Notes: generated by a model from the sequence alone, not told the origin. A DNA stretch of 64,000 nucleotides from Arthrinium phaeospermum (GCA_006503535.1 QYRS01000001.1:3348001-3412000); one strand, 5' to 3'; numbered from the stretch's first letter, positions 11,700 to 21,327 are shown. Program-made: numbers and translations.

Positions 11700-13211
11700 C
11701 TAATCAATAGGCAGCGCTGCCTCACCCGAGGTAAAAGCAGCAGTAGCAGCCGCCGGCTTGAGATTCGCGTCCACTTCATACTGAAGCGCAGCCCCTAGCC
11801 GCTCTAGAGAATCGCGAACAATCTGCTGCTGCGTCCCGAAGTTACTCAGGAGGTCTTGCGTAGGGTCAAAAAACGTCGCAACCCCGAGGTAGGCTATATT
11901 GTCGTTGATAGATTGCAGGTTTGACTTGAGCTCTTCGACGTGCTCCAGCGCTGCTTGTACGTCAGGGACGAAAGAGTCGATCAACTTAAGATCATCCCCG
12001 TAAACTGAGGTTGGAACTGCGAAGATGTTGACCCGGTGGAACCAGCTGTTTTCTTGGCCCCTCACCGCATCCACCTGAGTTTTCTGACTTTCCCTCATCT
12101 TGCCCTCGACTTCCCACATGGCGTCTGTGATACCCTGCAGTTTGGCATCTATGGTCTTTGCCTCATCTTCCAATGTTGAAATTACGCCACGTAAACCGAG
12201 GCTGTTCGCAATCCAGTCCCTACGCAATTCGCTCTTCGAAGGTAGCCTGAGGCCTTCGATGATGTACCACGGGAACCTCGATCTCTCAGCCCGTGGTCCC
12301 ATTTTAGACAGGATCGATCGATGTCCCTCCTGGACCAATATCGCCATCATTCGAACAGTGCGTCTATATCTCTGCAGTTGGTTTGCCGTGTCAAGCATTG
12401 CATTGGACGTAGTGGTAATTTGCTCAACAATCTCCCCCTTGCCAGGTAGTTGGCTTTGACCGATTTGCAGTCCGACTGATCGGGCACGATTCGCTTGATG
12501 GGTGATTTTGAGCGAAAGGGGTTTGACTGGTCGGGTCGCATTGAGCATGTTGACTAAGTCCAGATGTGTTTGATACGACGTCTCTAGCCTCTTATCCGGT
12601 TCGATCTTCACCATCACTATGAGGGCGGTGAGAAGCAACAACAAGAGCAGCGCCACGATTTTGCAGAAAGCCTTGGACACATGTTTTGGCTGACGGCGAG
12701 AATACTCAAGTGTCTTATCCTTCAGATAGTCGTACCGTAAATACTTAGCTGCCTTGTCCTTCAGACAGTCGCAGCGCAAATACTTATCTGCCTTATCCTT
12801 CAAAAAGTCGTAGCGTAAGTACTCAGCTGCCTTGCCCTCCAGTTTGTCGTACCACATGACCGTTTCCAGTCCGCAGTAACGATGCAACAGGCGGCGAGGC
12901 TTTGCGGCCCATCGCTTTTCGTAATGCATCGCCAAAGAAGCCTGGTTCACGATTTGATACTCGGGAACAGTGTATGCGTCAGGCGTTTTGATCATGACGG
13001 TGCTGTCGCCCGTTGTAATCGTCATGACGGAGCCTACAAAATATTGCGGCCTTCCCGGTTCCCCTTTCACGAAACTCGGTGAGCAGGACTGCTCTAGCAG
13101 CTTGTGGCCAGGCGCGACATCCTCGGTGAACCCTTCTTTCTTGAGGATGCCATCCACGTCGATGATGTGCCTGAAGGTATGCACCTGCCATGTACTTGTT
13201 GTGGAAGACAT
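11700..13211 (-). CDS. single-pass membrane coiled-coil protein, paralogue A (unknown function)
   Basis: Intronless, 503 residues, not a family I recognise. Residues 1-125 form an N-terminal domain (GSVMTITTGDSTVMIKTPDAY could be a beta strand-rich core). Residues 128-166 are three 13-residue repeats of the form A-x-K/E-Y-L-R-x-D-x-L-K-D-K, followed by one membrane helix at about 184-203 (KIVALLLLLLLTALIVMV). The remaining 300 residues are mostly helical and charged, likely coiled coil, with LPGKGEIVEQITTTSN, LRRDWIANSLG and SWFHRVNIFAV. The same landmarks recur in the next gene upstream (13646-14809), so the two are a diverged tandem duplicate sharing the membrane-plus-helical part but not the N-terminus. 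Codon use is ordinary for the window. The positive residues before the helix suggest an N-in orientation with the large domain outside or in a lumen. The role is unknown. Confidence 0.75.
   Translation of the reverse strand: MSSTTSTWQVHTFRHIIDVDGILKKEGFTEDVAPGHKLLEQSCSPSFVKGEPGRPQYFVGSVMTITTGDSTVMIKTPDAYTVPEYQIVNQASLAMHYEKRWAAKPRRLLHRYCGLETVMWYDKLEGKAAEYLRYDFLKDKADKYLRCDCLKDKAAKYLRYDYLKDKTLEYSRRQPKHVSKAFCKIVALLLLLLLTALIVMVKIEPDKRLETSYQTHLDLVNMLNATRPVKPLSLKITHQANRARSVGLQIGQSQLPGKGEIVEQITTTSNAMLDTANQLQRYRRTVRMMAILVQEGHRSILSKMGPRAERSRFPWYIIEGLRLPSKSELRRDWIANSLGLRGVISTLEDEAKTIDAKLQGITDAMWEVEGKMRESQKTQVDAVRGQENSWFHRVNIFAVPTSVYGDDLKLIDSFVPDVQAALEHVEELKSNLQSINDNIAYLGVATFFDPTQDLLSNFGTQQQIVRDSLERLGAALQYEVDANLKPAAATAAFTSGEAALPID
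12714..12830 (-). repeat. three 39-bp in-frame coding repeats
   Basis: Units start at 12714, 12753 and 12792 with CTTRTCCTTCARA-like beginnings, and a degenerate fourth begins at 12831. The 39-bp period is 13 codons, encoding repeated Y-L-R-x-D-x-L-K-D-K blocks just before the membrane helix of the host gene. The copies differ by several substitutions, so this is an old duplication under coding constraint rather than a recent slip. Confidence 0.85.
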
Positions 13212-13645
13212 GCTTAAGTTGCTCTTGACGGTTCCTATCGAATGCAGTGATATTATGGTGATAGCATATGGTACTCATGCCTGTCAGTGCGGTTCTATTT
13301 ATAGACACCTTGGTAAAAAAGGCTGTCAGCCAGCGGACCGTACAAACAAAAGACTGGCCAACAAAGTTATTGTCAGCCCTCATGCATTAACAAAATAAAC
13401 AAAGAGTTCTAAGTCAAAAAGGATACAATTGACCCCTTGTTAGCCAAAACCCAACTTGACACCAAGATTTGTATCACTGTAGAGCCGTGTCGGGAATTTG
13501 CCGCAAAGGAATAATCGCCGTTGTATGGCCCCTGATGTCACTTATACACTTCGTCCTTGTAGGTAACCTCTGGTTCCAGCCAATGGTCCTGATTAATACA
13601 CTATGAACCACATTCACCATGGTGGGTCTTGCTACTGAAATGTGT
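13212..13645. other. spacer between the paralogous membrane genes
   Basis: About 430 bp holding the promoter of paralogue A and the 3' end of paralogue B. No gene is seen. Confidence 0.5.
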
Positions 13646-14809
13646 CTATCCAGCCCCTATCAAATGCTGTATAGGCCCTTTCAGATGCTGTAGTATTGAC
13701 CTTGCCTCCTCCTGGTAGTTGTGACCGAAGCGGCGGAAGACTTCGAGAGCCCTTTCTATTCGAGTCGTCGATTCAAGCCGGTCCAGACCATTGGAGGCGG
13801 CCACTAACACGTCTCGGCGGATTATGAGTCCGCCTCCCACCTCTCCAACTCGTGGAAGGTAGTTGGCCATCTGTTTTGCGTCTGGCTTGCAGTCGTACTC
13901 CAAGATACGTCCCGCAAAGATGTTGAACCGATAAAGCCAACGGCTTTTCAGACGGTTCACCTGCTCCTCATGGGCACGTTGACTTGCGACCATCTCTTGT
14001 TCTGTCCCGTCGATGGCCATCGCCACATTTGAAAGCTCGGTCTTGAGACTATCTGCTTGTGCAGCCAGTCTTTCTAGTTTGCTGCGATACTCGACTGCGG
14101 TTTGTATCCACTTTCGGCGCAGAATTGCGTTAACTGGTATCACTAGGTTTCCTAAGATAGACCATAGTGAGTTCGGTCTGAATTCCAACATACGCAAGGT
14201 TGAATTGAAGGAAAAGTAGAGCTCGGTGGCCATAAATTCGGTATCCAGCTCGAGGTGGTGCATCCGATCAGCTATGCCATGCATGGTTTCGGATGTGACT
14301 TCAATGACTCTTGCTATCTTATCTTTGTTAGGAAGTTGGGTAGCGTCCATGCGAAACCCTATGGATGAAATCTCAATGGCCGCACGTGAAATTGTATGGT
14401 GTTGGCCGTCATATCCCAGCCAGCTATTGTTGACCATAATTGCGACAGGGTGATAAGATTGAAAAGTGGCCTCAAGCCGATGGTCCGGGAGACGATCTAC
14501 GTGTAATCCAACCCCGACAAGTAGAAGTGCCAACAACAGCATTAGCGTCAAAGTCCAACTAGCTGCTGAGGTGCGTTTTGTCTGGGCATGTACGGTATTT
14601 TCTGAAGTGTCTTGGTTATTGGCGGATTTGTTGTTGGACGCAAGCTTCCTGGCTTCTTCTTTTGCTTCGGCTGCCTCATCCAATGCAACCTTCATAATAG
14701 CCTGTATCCCGGGGAAAAATTCCGTGTTGAACCAATGCCTGTGGCCGTCGATCAACGCCTGTATGTGGTCTAGCTCCTCTTCCACCGTTCTTGGCCTAGC
14801 CATCTTCAA
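13646..14809 (-). CDS. single-pass membrane coiled-coil protein, paralogue B (unknown function)
   Basis: Intronless, 387 residues. It has a short charged helical N-terminus (LDEAAEAKEEARKLAS), one membrane helix at about 84-102 (WTLTLMLLLALLLVGVGLHV) and a helical C-terminal domain. Landmarks shared with paralogue A, in the same order and spacing: PDHRLEATFQSY (A: PDKRLETSYQTH) right after the membrane helix, SIGFRMDATQLPNKDKIA (A: SVGLQIGQSQLPGKGEIV), LRRKWI (A: LRRDWI) and RWLYRFNIFAG (A: SWFHRVNIFAV). It lacks the large N-terminal domain and the 13-residue repeats of A. No known domain is recognised and no catalytic motif is evident. The start at 14809 is the first ATG; the next Met is two codons on (MKMARP), so either is possible. 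Confidence 0.75.
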   Translation of the reverse strand: MKMARPRTVEEELDHIQALIDGHRHWFNTEFFPGIQAIMKVALDEAAEAKEEARKLASNNKSANNQDTSENTVHAQTKRTSAASWTLTLMLLLALLLVGVGLHVDRLPDHRLEATFQSYHPVAIMVNNSWLGYDGQHHTISRAAIEISSIGFRMDATQLPNKDKIARVIEVTSETMHGIADRMHHLELDTEFMATELYFSFNSTLRMLEFRPNSLWSILGNLVIPVNAILRRKWIQTAVEYRSKLERLAAQADSLKTELSNVAMAIDGTEQEMVASQRAHEEQVNRLKSRWLYRFNIFAGRILEYDCKPDAKQMANYLPRVGEVGGGLIIRRDVLVAASNGLDRLESTTRIERALEVFRRFGHNYQEEARSILQHLKGPIQHLIGAG

Positions 14810-15419
14810 AATCGAGTTGGTAATGTACGATGATCCTAGTCGTGGTGAGGAATTGTTGAGTGAATGAGGGATTTCAAACTATTCAGTTCAATAGATTAGA
14901 AGACTCAGTGGACAAAGATGCCGATCTGGCTATTTCCGGAAACGACATACAAACACATCCAGAGATAAGGCAAACGTCAACAAAGGGAATACACCTTTAC
15001 ACAGTAGTGCATATATGTTGTGTCGCGCAATGCTGTCAAAACTCGGCAAAGGCCCCGAGCGGACTATAGTGATGACCGCATATGTCCAATCACTACCGTT
15101 ATGGGACGCCTCTCTACATCCTGGCTGGAGTATGACTGAGCAAGGGTATTTGTCCGTCACCTCCAAAATGTTTGCTCTGCTTTCACCCAATATGAACCCA
15201 TACTGGCCGAAAGAACTCACAGCGAGGACACCCTCGAATGGTACAAGTTTTTCTGCCGTGCCAAAACCAGCGGATGGTCAATAGAGCCTGGCTGTATGCT
15301 GCTAAACTCCACATTGGTACCACCTTCAATGTCAGGGAATGGTCCCATGGGCGTGATTGCGAGCGGGTTGATATCGCCATGGCTTTTGGTGTACTGTTGT
15401 TTGCTAGGTCAGCACAAAG
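14810..15419. other. intergenic, no supported gene
   Basis: About 610 bp between co-oriented minus-strand genes. Short open frames only. It is taken as the promoter of paralogue B plus the 3' region of the GST gene. Confidence 0.5.
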
Positions 15420-16481
15420 CTAGTCCGTCGGCAGTGAAAGGTGATCATAACTCACATTTTCTTTGATGTGTTTGAAATCAGTAGTTTCTTTGAACCCAGG
15501 AACGTTCCAGTAAAGGTTCCTCAGCCAATGGTGGATGACAGGATAGTTGGCTCGGATGGTGCCCAGGTTGCACTTGAAGTGCTGCACGTAAATGGCGTCA
15601 AATCTGACGATAGTCGCGTATGCACGTAGATCGAGCTCCGTCAACTCTTTCCCGAGAATGTAGGGGCCCCCATGCTTGTGTATGATAGACTCCAAATGGT
15701 TGAGAGCAGCGAAGACCGTCGGCACATTCTCGTCGTACTCTTCCTGGTTGTGGGCAAACCCGGCCTTGTAGACCCCGGTGTTCAGGTCGCGCTGCATCCA
15801 CTCGCTGATCTCATCAATCTGTCCCCTCAGGTGTTCGGGATACAGGTCCAGCTTCCTCTCGGGGCTTCCTTCGGGCAAAAGACTGTTGAAGGCAGTGGGC
15901 ATCCATCGGAGAAGCTCATGGCTTTCATTGTTGACAATGGTGCCCGTCTTGGTGTCCCAAAGAAGCGGTACCGAGTATCGCTCCTTGTAGTCGGGGTCGG
16001 CTTTGAAGTAGACCTCGTGCATGAACTTGGACCCAAACAGCTTGTCAGCCGTCGCACCCTCGTAAACGTCGTCGGGTCCATTTGCGCCGGGAAACTGCCA
16101 GCCAGGCCAGCCTTGGTCATTGCCTTTGGGGTAGGGCTTCACGACAGAGACGCCGATCGCATCTTGCAGGCCTTTCAGGTGTCTGACGAGGTAGGCGCGA
16201 TGCGCGAAAGGGCAGAAGAGGCCGATATAGAGATGATAGCGCCCGGCTTCTGGCTGAAAAGGGCCGTCGGGGCCCACAACGCCATGCCAGGAATCATCGG
16301 GCCCTGCATGGATTGACTTGCTATCCAAAGACATGCTTACAGGTGTCGCAAGAGTCGGCTGGTCAAAGATATCGCGGTGGTCGGCAAATGAGCTTCTTAT
16401 TGTTGTTGCGTTCAAAAGACGTCGAAGACAGAACTGTTTCACAAGGGGATCAATTGCCCAGGGGACTCGACCCCTCTCCAA
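15420..16481 (-). CDS. glutathione S-transferase, glutathionyl-hydroquinone reductase type
   Basis: Single exon, 353 residues. It belongs to the Xi/ECM4 (GTO-like) class, which uses glutathione to reduce glutathionyl-hydroquinones and related conjugates. The catalytic cysteine lies in IGLFCPFAHRAYLVRHLKGL (about 84-103), the variant of the family's CPWAHR motif with Phe for Trp. NNESHELLRWM is the gamma-glutamyl-binding N-E-S segment. The helical C-terminal domain contains the family's GPYILGKELTELDLR and ends with a Y-W-N-V-P-G segment. The first 49 residues are Arg-rich and low in acid (CLRRLLNATTIRSSF), so they may be a mitochondrial presequence; the second Met (16334, MSLDSK) would give a cytosolic form of about 304 residues. 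It is one of two GSTs in the window; the other (51360-52283) is only distantly related. Confidence 0.92.
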   Translation of the reverse strand: MERGRVPWAIDPLVKQFCLRRLLNATTIRSSFADHRDIFDQPTLATPVSMSLDSKSIHAGPDDSWHGVVGPDGPFQPEAGRYHLYIGLFCPFAHRAYLVRHLKGLQDAIGVSVVKPYPKGNDQGWPGWQFPGANGPDDVYEGATADKLFGSKFMHEVYFKADPDYKERYSVPLLWDTKTGTIVNNESHELLRWMPTAFNSLLPEGSPERKLDLYPEHLRGQIDEISEWMQRDLNTGVYKAGFAHNQEEYDENVPTVFAALNHLESIIHKHGGPYILGKELTELDLRAYATIVRFDAIYVQHFKCNLGTIRANYPVIHHWLRNLYWNVPGFKETTDFKHIKENVSYDHLSLPTD

Positions 16482-17205
16482 AATCAGGGCCTAGGAAACC
16501 TTAAAACGCTTAGAAATCCACCTTTTGAGATGCTGGGCGAGATCCGAAAATGACCCCACATGCCGCCCAAGAAAGCGGGACATATCCAACTTCATATATT
16601 GTTGATTAATACATGTTGTGTGAATGTTACAGAATATAAGAACGTGTGAGATCATGCTCTAGTACCTTAAGTATTGGTAAATACCAAAAGTACGTATTCG
16701 TGTGTAGCTGGAAGATGAACAGGAGGATATGAGCATTGTGCACACCAGGCCTGGTTGTAGAGAGGTGGGTAGGCAATCGCGGGTAGCTACATGCTACAAA
16801 ATCGAAGCTATCTCTGGTTTTCACCTGTAGCCCCAGGCAGCAACCGCCTTCTTGACTTGAAACCACAGTGCAGTGCACACAGCAAGGCTGATCATTTAGG
16901 CACCCAGTCGCCCAATTCTTTTCCGTAATTCAATCGCTTCGCCAATCTGTCCCTGGTGGGCCAACATCTCCTCCGACTCGTTTCCCAAGGTTGGAGCTCT
17001 TGCCCATCAACTCTTACACAATCCCCGCCCCCTCCACGCGAGCACCAGGAGCCAAGTGTGTGCCTTTTCTTTGGCTCTTTACATGTTCCAAATCTTGGGC
17101 AGCAGTCGCACATGTGCAAAATCGTAAGGTGCCATCCTAAGGCTCCAAGACGCCCTAGCTAACAGATCTTGCACAGGTGACGTCGGTCCGCATTCAATCG
17201 CCGAC
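16482..17205. other. intergenic, divergent promoter region
   Basis: About 720 bp between the divergent GST and 2EXR genes. No gene, RNA or repeat was recognised. Confidence 0.5.
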
Positions 17206-18264
17206 ATGATGGGAAGTGCGCGCCGCACCCGTCGCGCCACTGCTCGCATGCGCGATGGAGCAACCCAGGAGGAAGCGGCCACACAGCCAGAGATGCCGCC
17301 GCTTGACCACTTTCATGTGTTCCCCAAGTTGCCCATCGAGCTCCAGTTGATAATCTGGTCCTTTTGGCGTGCAGACCAACCGGTCCTTCGCCACTACATG
17401 AGTCTGTTCTACGATACTCGATTCTACGCGGCCCTCGATCCTTCCACCAAGACGTTCGTACGCACCGCTTCACGCAGTGTTGCCAGCGAGCAGGATGACC
17501 CATTGGACCCCATGGAACACAAGATTCGTTTCACCAACCAGATCCAGACGGCACTAGGCCAACACAGAACTCCCCTGTCCGTCGTCCTGCGCTCTGATCA
17601 ATATTCCCCTGACGGAGATCGCTATAAACACCTCCAGCCCGCCTTCGCCTGGGTCAATTTTGAGAAGGACATCTTCAATATCGAAAACATCAGTCACCGT
17701 TTTGACGGCTGCTTCAGGTTTTTGATGCACAACATTGGTGCCAAGATCCCCAAGCCTCTCGCTCCCGATCATTGGGCATCGCGAATTCAGACTTTGACTT
17801 TACGGACTGACTGCCGGCCTATTCGACCTCCCCGAGTTGGGGGCATAGTGCGTTCTAACGATTGGTGCACCATGGGCGACGAGTACGGAGCCTACCGCTC
17901 TCCAGCCCCATTCACAGATTTAGACGACCAAGTCCTTCAGATTATGACGAGCCTAAGACGCATTCTTCTTGTCATGCAGAGCTTCAATCTTTGCGCCCTT
18001 ACACGACCTATCCTTTCTTCCTCAGATGTAACCCCTGGAGGTTATCTTGCCTATGCTGCTATCGAAGCAGCCCACACAGAGGCGGGAATCGCTACCCGCA
18101 CCTCCAATGGGGTAAAGATGTATGACGAGTGTCTTTGCTCTGCGGAGATTACATCAACGGAGGTCATTGACGAGATGCGCCAGAAGTTGGATGGTATGGG
18201 CAAGCAGGGTGTTGAGCTCAAGTTGGTTGTCGACACAGTGGCTACAGGAAGGACGCATTCATGA
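17206..18264 (+). CDS. 2EXR domain protein
   Basis: Single exon, 352 residues. The N-terminal part contains FHVFPKLPIELQLIIWSFW (about 36-54), the hallmark of the fungal 2EXR family (F-x-x-F-P-x-L-P-x-E-L-x-x-x-I-W), an F-box-resembling short domain common and often expanded in filamentous fungi. Behind it come VNFEKDIFNIEN, a family-typical 'W-x-N-x-x-x-D' block, and the W-A-S-R-I-Q-T-L segment. The C-terminal third has no recognisable domain. Biochemical function of the family is unknown. The first two codons are both ATG (17206 and 17209). Confidence 0.85.
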   Translation: MMGSARRTRRATARMRDGATQEEAATQPEMPPLDHFHVFPKLPIELQLIIWSFWRADQPVLRHYMSLFYDTRFYAALDPSTKTFVRTASRSVASEQDDPLDPMEHKIRFTNQIQTALGQHRTPLSVVLRSDQYSPDGDRYKHLQPAFAWVNFEKDIFNIENISHRFDGCFRFLMHNIGAKIPKPLAPDHWASRIQTLTLRTDCRPIRPPRVGGIVRSNDWCTMGDEYGAYRSPAPFTDLDDQVLQIMTSLRRILLVMQSFNLCALTRPILSSSDVTPGGYLAYAAIEAAHTEAGIATRTSNGVKMYDECLCSAEITSTEVIDEMRQKLDGMGKQGVELKLVVDTVATGRTHS

Positions 18265-18812
18265 GATAGCTTCCAGCGGAGCATATCTGAACAGGGCAGT
18301 TGGTGTAGTAATCACACACACACACACACACACAGATTACAGCTATATATGTAGTAGTATGCAGCAATAGAAGCAATGCGAATCAGCATCAACAAGATTC
18401 AACTCACTCCACTTGCCTAGCTTCGCTTCATTGGCAGCCCACTACGCTGTATGAAACTACGTTCAACTGTCATTCAAGCATGTAGAATCACGTGCAGTTC
18501 AGCACTACACTGACATATATTCTCGAAAACGTGTTACAAATGAAATATGCAATAGCCCTTTTGATTTCGTTGTTCATTCTTGTGGCTTTGGCATCTCACC
18601 AATTATCCGTTGGGAGGGTGCACTGCAGCGAGCGCAGTTGAAACACGGTTGGTGCGTGCGCTGTGGGAGCCAGTACAGCTGCCTTCTCAGCACAGTTACT
18701 CACTGAGTAGCCTGATCTTTGAGGGCCCTATCATCAAGCGCCCAAGGACAGCTTCTCTATTTCGCCACTTGAAGTATTGCAATAACGCTACCTTTCACCG
18801 CCTTTTGTAAGA
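18265..18812. other. intergenic with a CA microsatellite
   Basis: About 550 bp between co-oriented genes. A (CA)11 dinucleotide run lies at 18313-18334. Otherwise no feature is seen. Confidence 0.6.
18313..18334. repeat. (CA)11 microsatellite
   Basis: Uninterrupted CA dinucleotides, 22 bp, in the 3' flank of the 2EXR gene. Confidence 0.95.
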
Positions 18813-20018
18813 ATGGATTCCGGCAAGATCTCTTTCGTCTCCCTGGGCATGCTTGTCCTGGATGAGCTGCATCTCCCCAGCGGCCAGGTTCTGCGCGATG
18901 GCATCGGTGGGTCCGGCGCCTGGAGCATGCTTGGTGCCCGCATCGCCACGGGTCCCCGCGACGCCAAGCAGGTCGGCAGCTTCATCGTCGCCGGCCACGA
19001 CTTTCCCGAGTCGGCCGCACAGGCCGTGCGCGAGCTCGGCGTCACGCTCGAGATGCTCGTCGATTCGACACGGGAGTCGACACGTGGGAAGCTGGTGTAT
19101 CACGACGAGGCATTCAACAGTTGGTCTTCTTGCAACCCATCTCCGCGCCATCCGTGCTTGCTAATACCAGACTGCACAGACAAGACGTTCAATTATCTCA
19201 CCACGCCGCTACAGCCCACTGCTGCGCAGCTGCCCCTTAACCTTCTCGGCGCAAAGGCGTTCCACATGCTACTTCCGCCAGAGGCGGTCAAGATACAGGT
19301 CCCCGAGCTACTGAGCCGACGCAAGGAGGCCGGTATCAAAGAGCCCCCTCTCATCGTCTGGGAACCTTTGCCCTGGAAATGCACACCCGAGAACATGGAG
19401 GTGCACAAGGAGGCCTGCAAGCTGGTCAGCGTCTTTTCGCCCAACCACCTCGAGCTGCTCGGTCTCTATGGAATCGCGAAACCGAACAGCACGGGCTCGC
19501 CGATCCGTGCATCCCCCGACGAGCCCGCCGAGTCACAAGAGTCAGTCATTGAGAGGTGCGCCGCAGAGTTATTCGGCGACATTACCGACGACGGCTGGGA
19601 GGGGATGTTATTGGTCCGCGCTGCCGAAATGGGCTGCTTCGCCAAGGGTGCCGGCGGCTTGTCGCTTTCGTTTCGCCCATACCACATAGACCAGAAAGTC
19701 GTCGTTGATGCGACAGGTGCCGGCAACGCCTTCCTTGGTGCCTTGGCCGTGTCGCTCGCGGCCGCTAATGGCTTAGGCCGCACAACTCAAGCCGATGCGA
19801 TGGCCGTCGCACCTGTGAGCGGTGAAGTTGCCCAGATCTCGGATGCAATCGCCCGGGCAAGCGTGGTGGCCAGCTTCGCCATCGAACAGATAGGCCTCCC
19901 ACGCCGGACGCTGGTTGAAGGGGCGGACGGGGATGAGCAGTGGAATGGCGACACTTTTGGTGAGCGCTATAAGGCCATGGCAGATGCCCTTCGTTCAAAC
20001 CCAAAGAAGAAAGCATAG
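18813..20018 (+). CDS. PfkB-family carbohydrate kinase, MAK32-like
   Basis: Ribokinase-fold protein of the fungal MAK32 branch (yeast MAK32 is needed for stability of a double-stranded RNA element; its substrate is unknown). Start motif FVSLGMLVLDELHLPSG and glycine pair DGIGGSGAWSMLGARIA (about 30-46) mark the sugar-side N-terminus. VVDATGAGNAFLGALAVSL is the anion-hole/catalytic motif, with Asn where true kinases carry the catalytic Asp (GAGD); to my knowledge related MAK32-type proteins also carry Asn here, so it may bind nucleotide without classic kinase activity. A 60-nt intron is likely at 19120-19179 (GTTGGT donor, GCTAAT branch site, GCACAG acceptor). It is a multiple of three and has no stop, so the unspliced frame also reads through. 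The spliced product is 381 residues, the unspliced 401. Confidence 0.85.
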   Translation: MDSGKISFVSLGMLVLDELHLPSGQVLRDGIGGSGAWSMLGARIATGPRDAKQVGSFIVAGHDFPESAAQAVRELGVTLEMLVDSTRESTRGKLVYHDEAFNSWSSCNPSPRHPCLLIPDCTDKTFNYLTTPLQPTAAQLPLNLLGAKAFHMLLPPEAVKIQVPELLSRRKEAGIKEPPLIVWEPLPWKCTPENMEVHKEACKLVSVFSPNHLELLGLYGIAKPNSTGSPIRASPDEPAESQESVIERCAAELFGDITDDGWEGMLLVRAAEMGCFAKGAGGLSLSFRPYHIDQKVVVDATGAGNAFLGALAVSLAAANGLGRTTQADAMAVAPVSGEVAQISDAIARASVVASFAIEQIGLPRRTLVEGADGDEQWNGDTFGERYKAMADALRSNPKKKA

Positions 20019-20376
20019 ACAGTCTGTCAGTCAGTTGATAATTACCGTAGCCGTGCCTAGATGGAAGCAGTCCAATAGACTTGCTGGCAATGAACTGAAT
20101 GGATTGACTGTGACGACGGGCATGAGATCGTGAGGTCCGAGTCCTGTCCCCACATTCCCCGGGCCCAAAACTCGCCGGCGGATTATCTCCGACGTCATCG
20201 ATTTGTAGTGGATCCGGACCGGTCGGCGACCAAAAATGGAAGGCACATATGAATTTACCTGTTTCCCTCGTTTATCGAGAGTGACCTTCTTTGCCTCGTC
20301 ACATCTCAAAGGCTACATTGTTCCGGATAGCACACATAGTAACATACTGAAGTGCGATTCCGTCAAGCCGGCCCTC
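20019..20376. other. short intergenic spacer
   Basis: About 360 bp between co-oriented genes. An in-frame ATG at 20236 could extend the next gene, but the extra residues look like leader sequence. Nothing else is seen. Confidence 0.5.
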
Positions 20377-21327
20377 ATGCTGCAGCCAATCCGCCGCCTC
20401 CGACCCACATCCATCGCCAGCAGTCAGCTGTTTGCCTCGTTCCTAGCACCGCAGAAGCAAAAGCAACCATATTCCGGGATGGCGGAGCAGAAGAAGGCAG
20501 AGGATGATACCGGTTCCGCTTGGAAGACTCGGCCATACGTGCCACGGCATGCGTCGTGGCCTTACAGCGAAGCCGACTTTGCGCGGCAGGATCCCAGTCC
20601 GGATACCTCCTTCTACGACACGCCGCGCTTCGTGACGCATATCGACGATGAGGCCATTGCGTCCTTGCGGTCGTACTATGATGCCGTGCTGCCTCGCAAG
20701 GGGCGGATTCTGGATCTGTGCAGCTCCTGGGTCAGCCATTATCCGCCGGATATCGAGAAGGCCGCGGTAGCGCCTGGGGGAGGAGTTGAGGTTACGGGCA
20801 TGGGCATGAACCGGGAGGAGTTGGCGGCGAATCGAGTCCTCAACGGTGGGAGGATCATCGTGGACTTGAATGAGCAGCCGGACGTCGGTCGTGCGCTTGG
20901 GGAAAACAACGGTACTATTCAAGATGCGTCAGCTGGTGGTACTATTCAGGAGAAGAAGAAGATGCTCGATGCGAGTACGTTGGTCGTATCCATCGATTAC
21001 CTTATTCATCCGGTTGAGGTGCTCAGGAGTTTGAGAGACGTGACCAAGGACGGCGGCGTTGTTCACCTCACCATCAGCAACCGCTGCTTTCTGACCAAGG
21101 CCATCGCTCGTTGGCTAAGGATCAGCGAGGAGGAGAGGCTGCAGATGGTGGGTGATTTTCTGCATTTCGCGGGCTGGAAGAAGATTGAGATTGTCGAATT
21201 GAGCGATGGGCAGCCGGAGAAGTCGGATCCTCCTCAAGGGGGTCTGCTGAACAGCTTGTTTGGTGTCATTGGGGTGGGCCACCGTGATCCGCTGTGGGTG
21301 GTTCGAGGCGTCAATGGCCAGAGCTAG
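20377..21327 (+). CDS. class I SAM-dependent methyltransferase-fold protein
   Basis: Single exon, 316 residues from the ATG at 20377. Motif I of the Rossmann-type methyltransferase fold appears as GRILDLCSSWVSHYP (D-L-C-S-S-W replaces D-x-G-x-G), as in a small eukaryotic group of uncharacterised methyltransferase-like proteins. VTGMGMNREELAANRVL matches motif II with its 'G-M-N-x-x-E-L' signature, LVVSIDYLIHPVEVLRSLRDV corresponds to motif IV/V, and GGVVHLTISNRCF follows. The N-terminus (MLQPIRRLRPTSIASSQLFASFL) is Arg/Ser-rich without acids, suggesting mitochondrial targeting; an upstream in-frame ATG (20236) lengthens it by 47 residues of doubtful value. The substrate is unknown. Confidence 0.8.
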   Translation: MLQPIRRLRPTSIASSQLFASFLAPQKQKQPYSGMAEQKKAEDDTGSAWKTRPYVPRHASWPYSEADFARQDPSPDTSFYDTPRFVTHIDDEAIASLRSYYDAVLPRKGRILDLCSSWVSHYPPDIEKAAVAPGGGVEVTGMGMNREELAANRVLNGGRIIVDLNEQPDVGRALGENNGTIQDASAGGTIQEKKKMLDASTLVVSIDYLIHPVEVLRSLRDVTKDGGVVHLTISNRCFLTKAIARWLRISEEERLQMVGDFLHFAGWKKIEIVELSDGQPEKSDPPQGGLLNSLFGVIGVGHRDPLWVVRGVNGQS

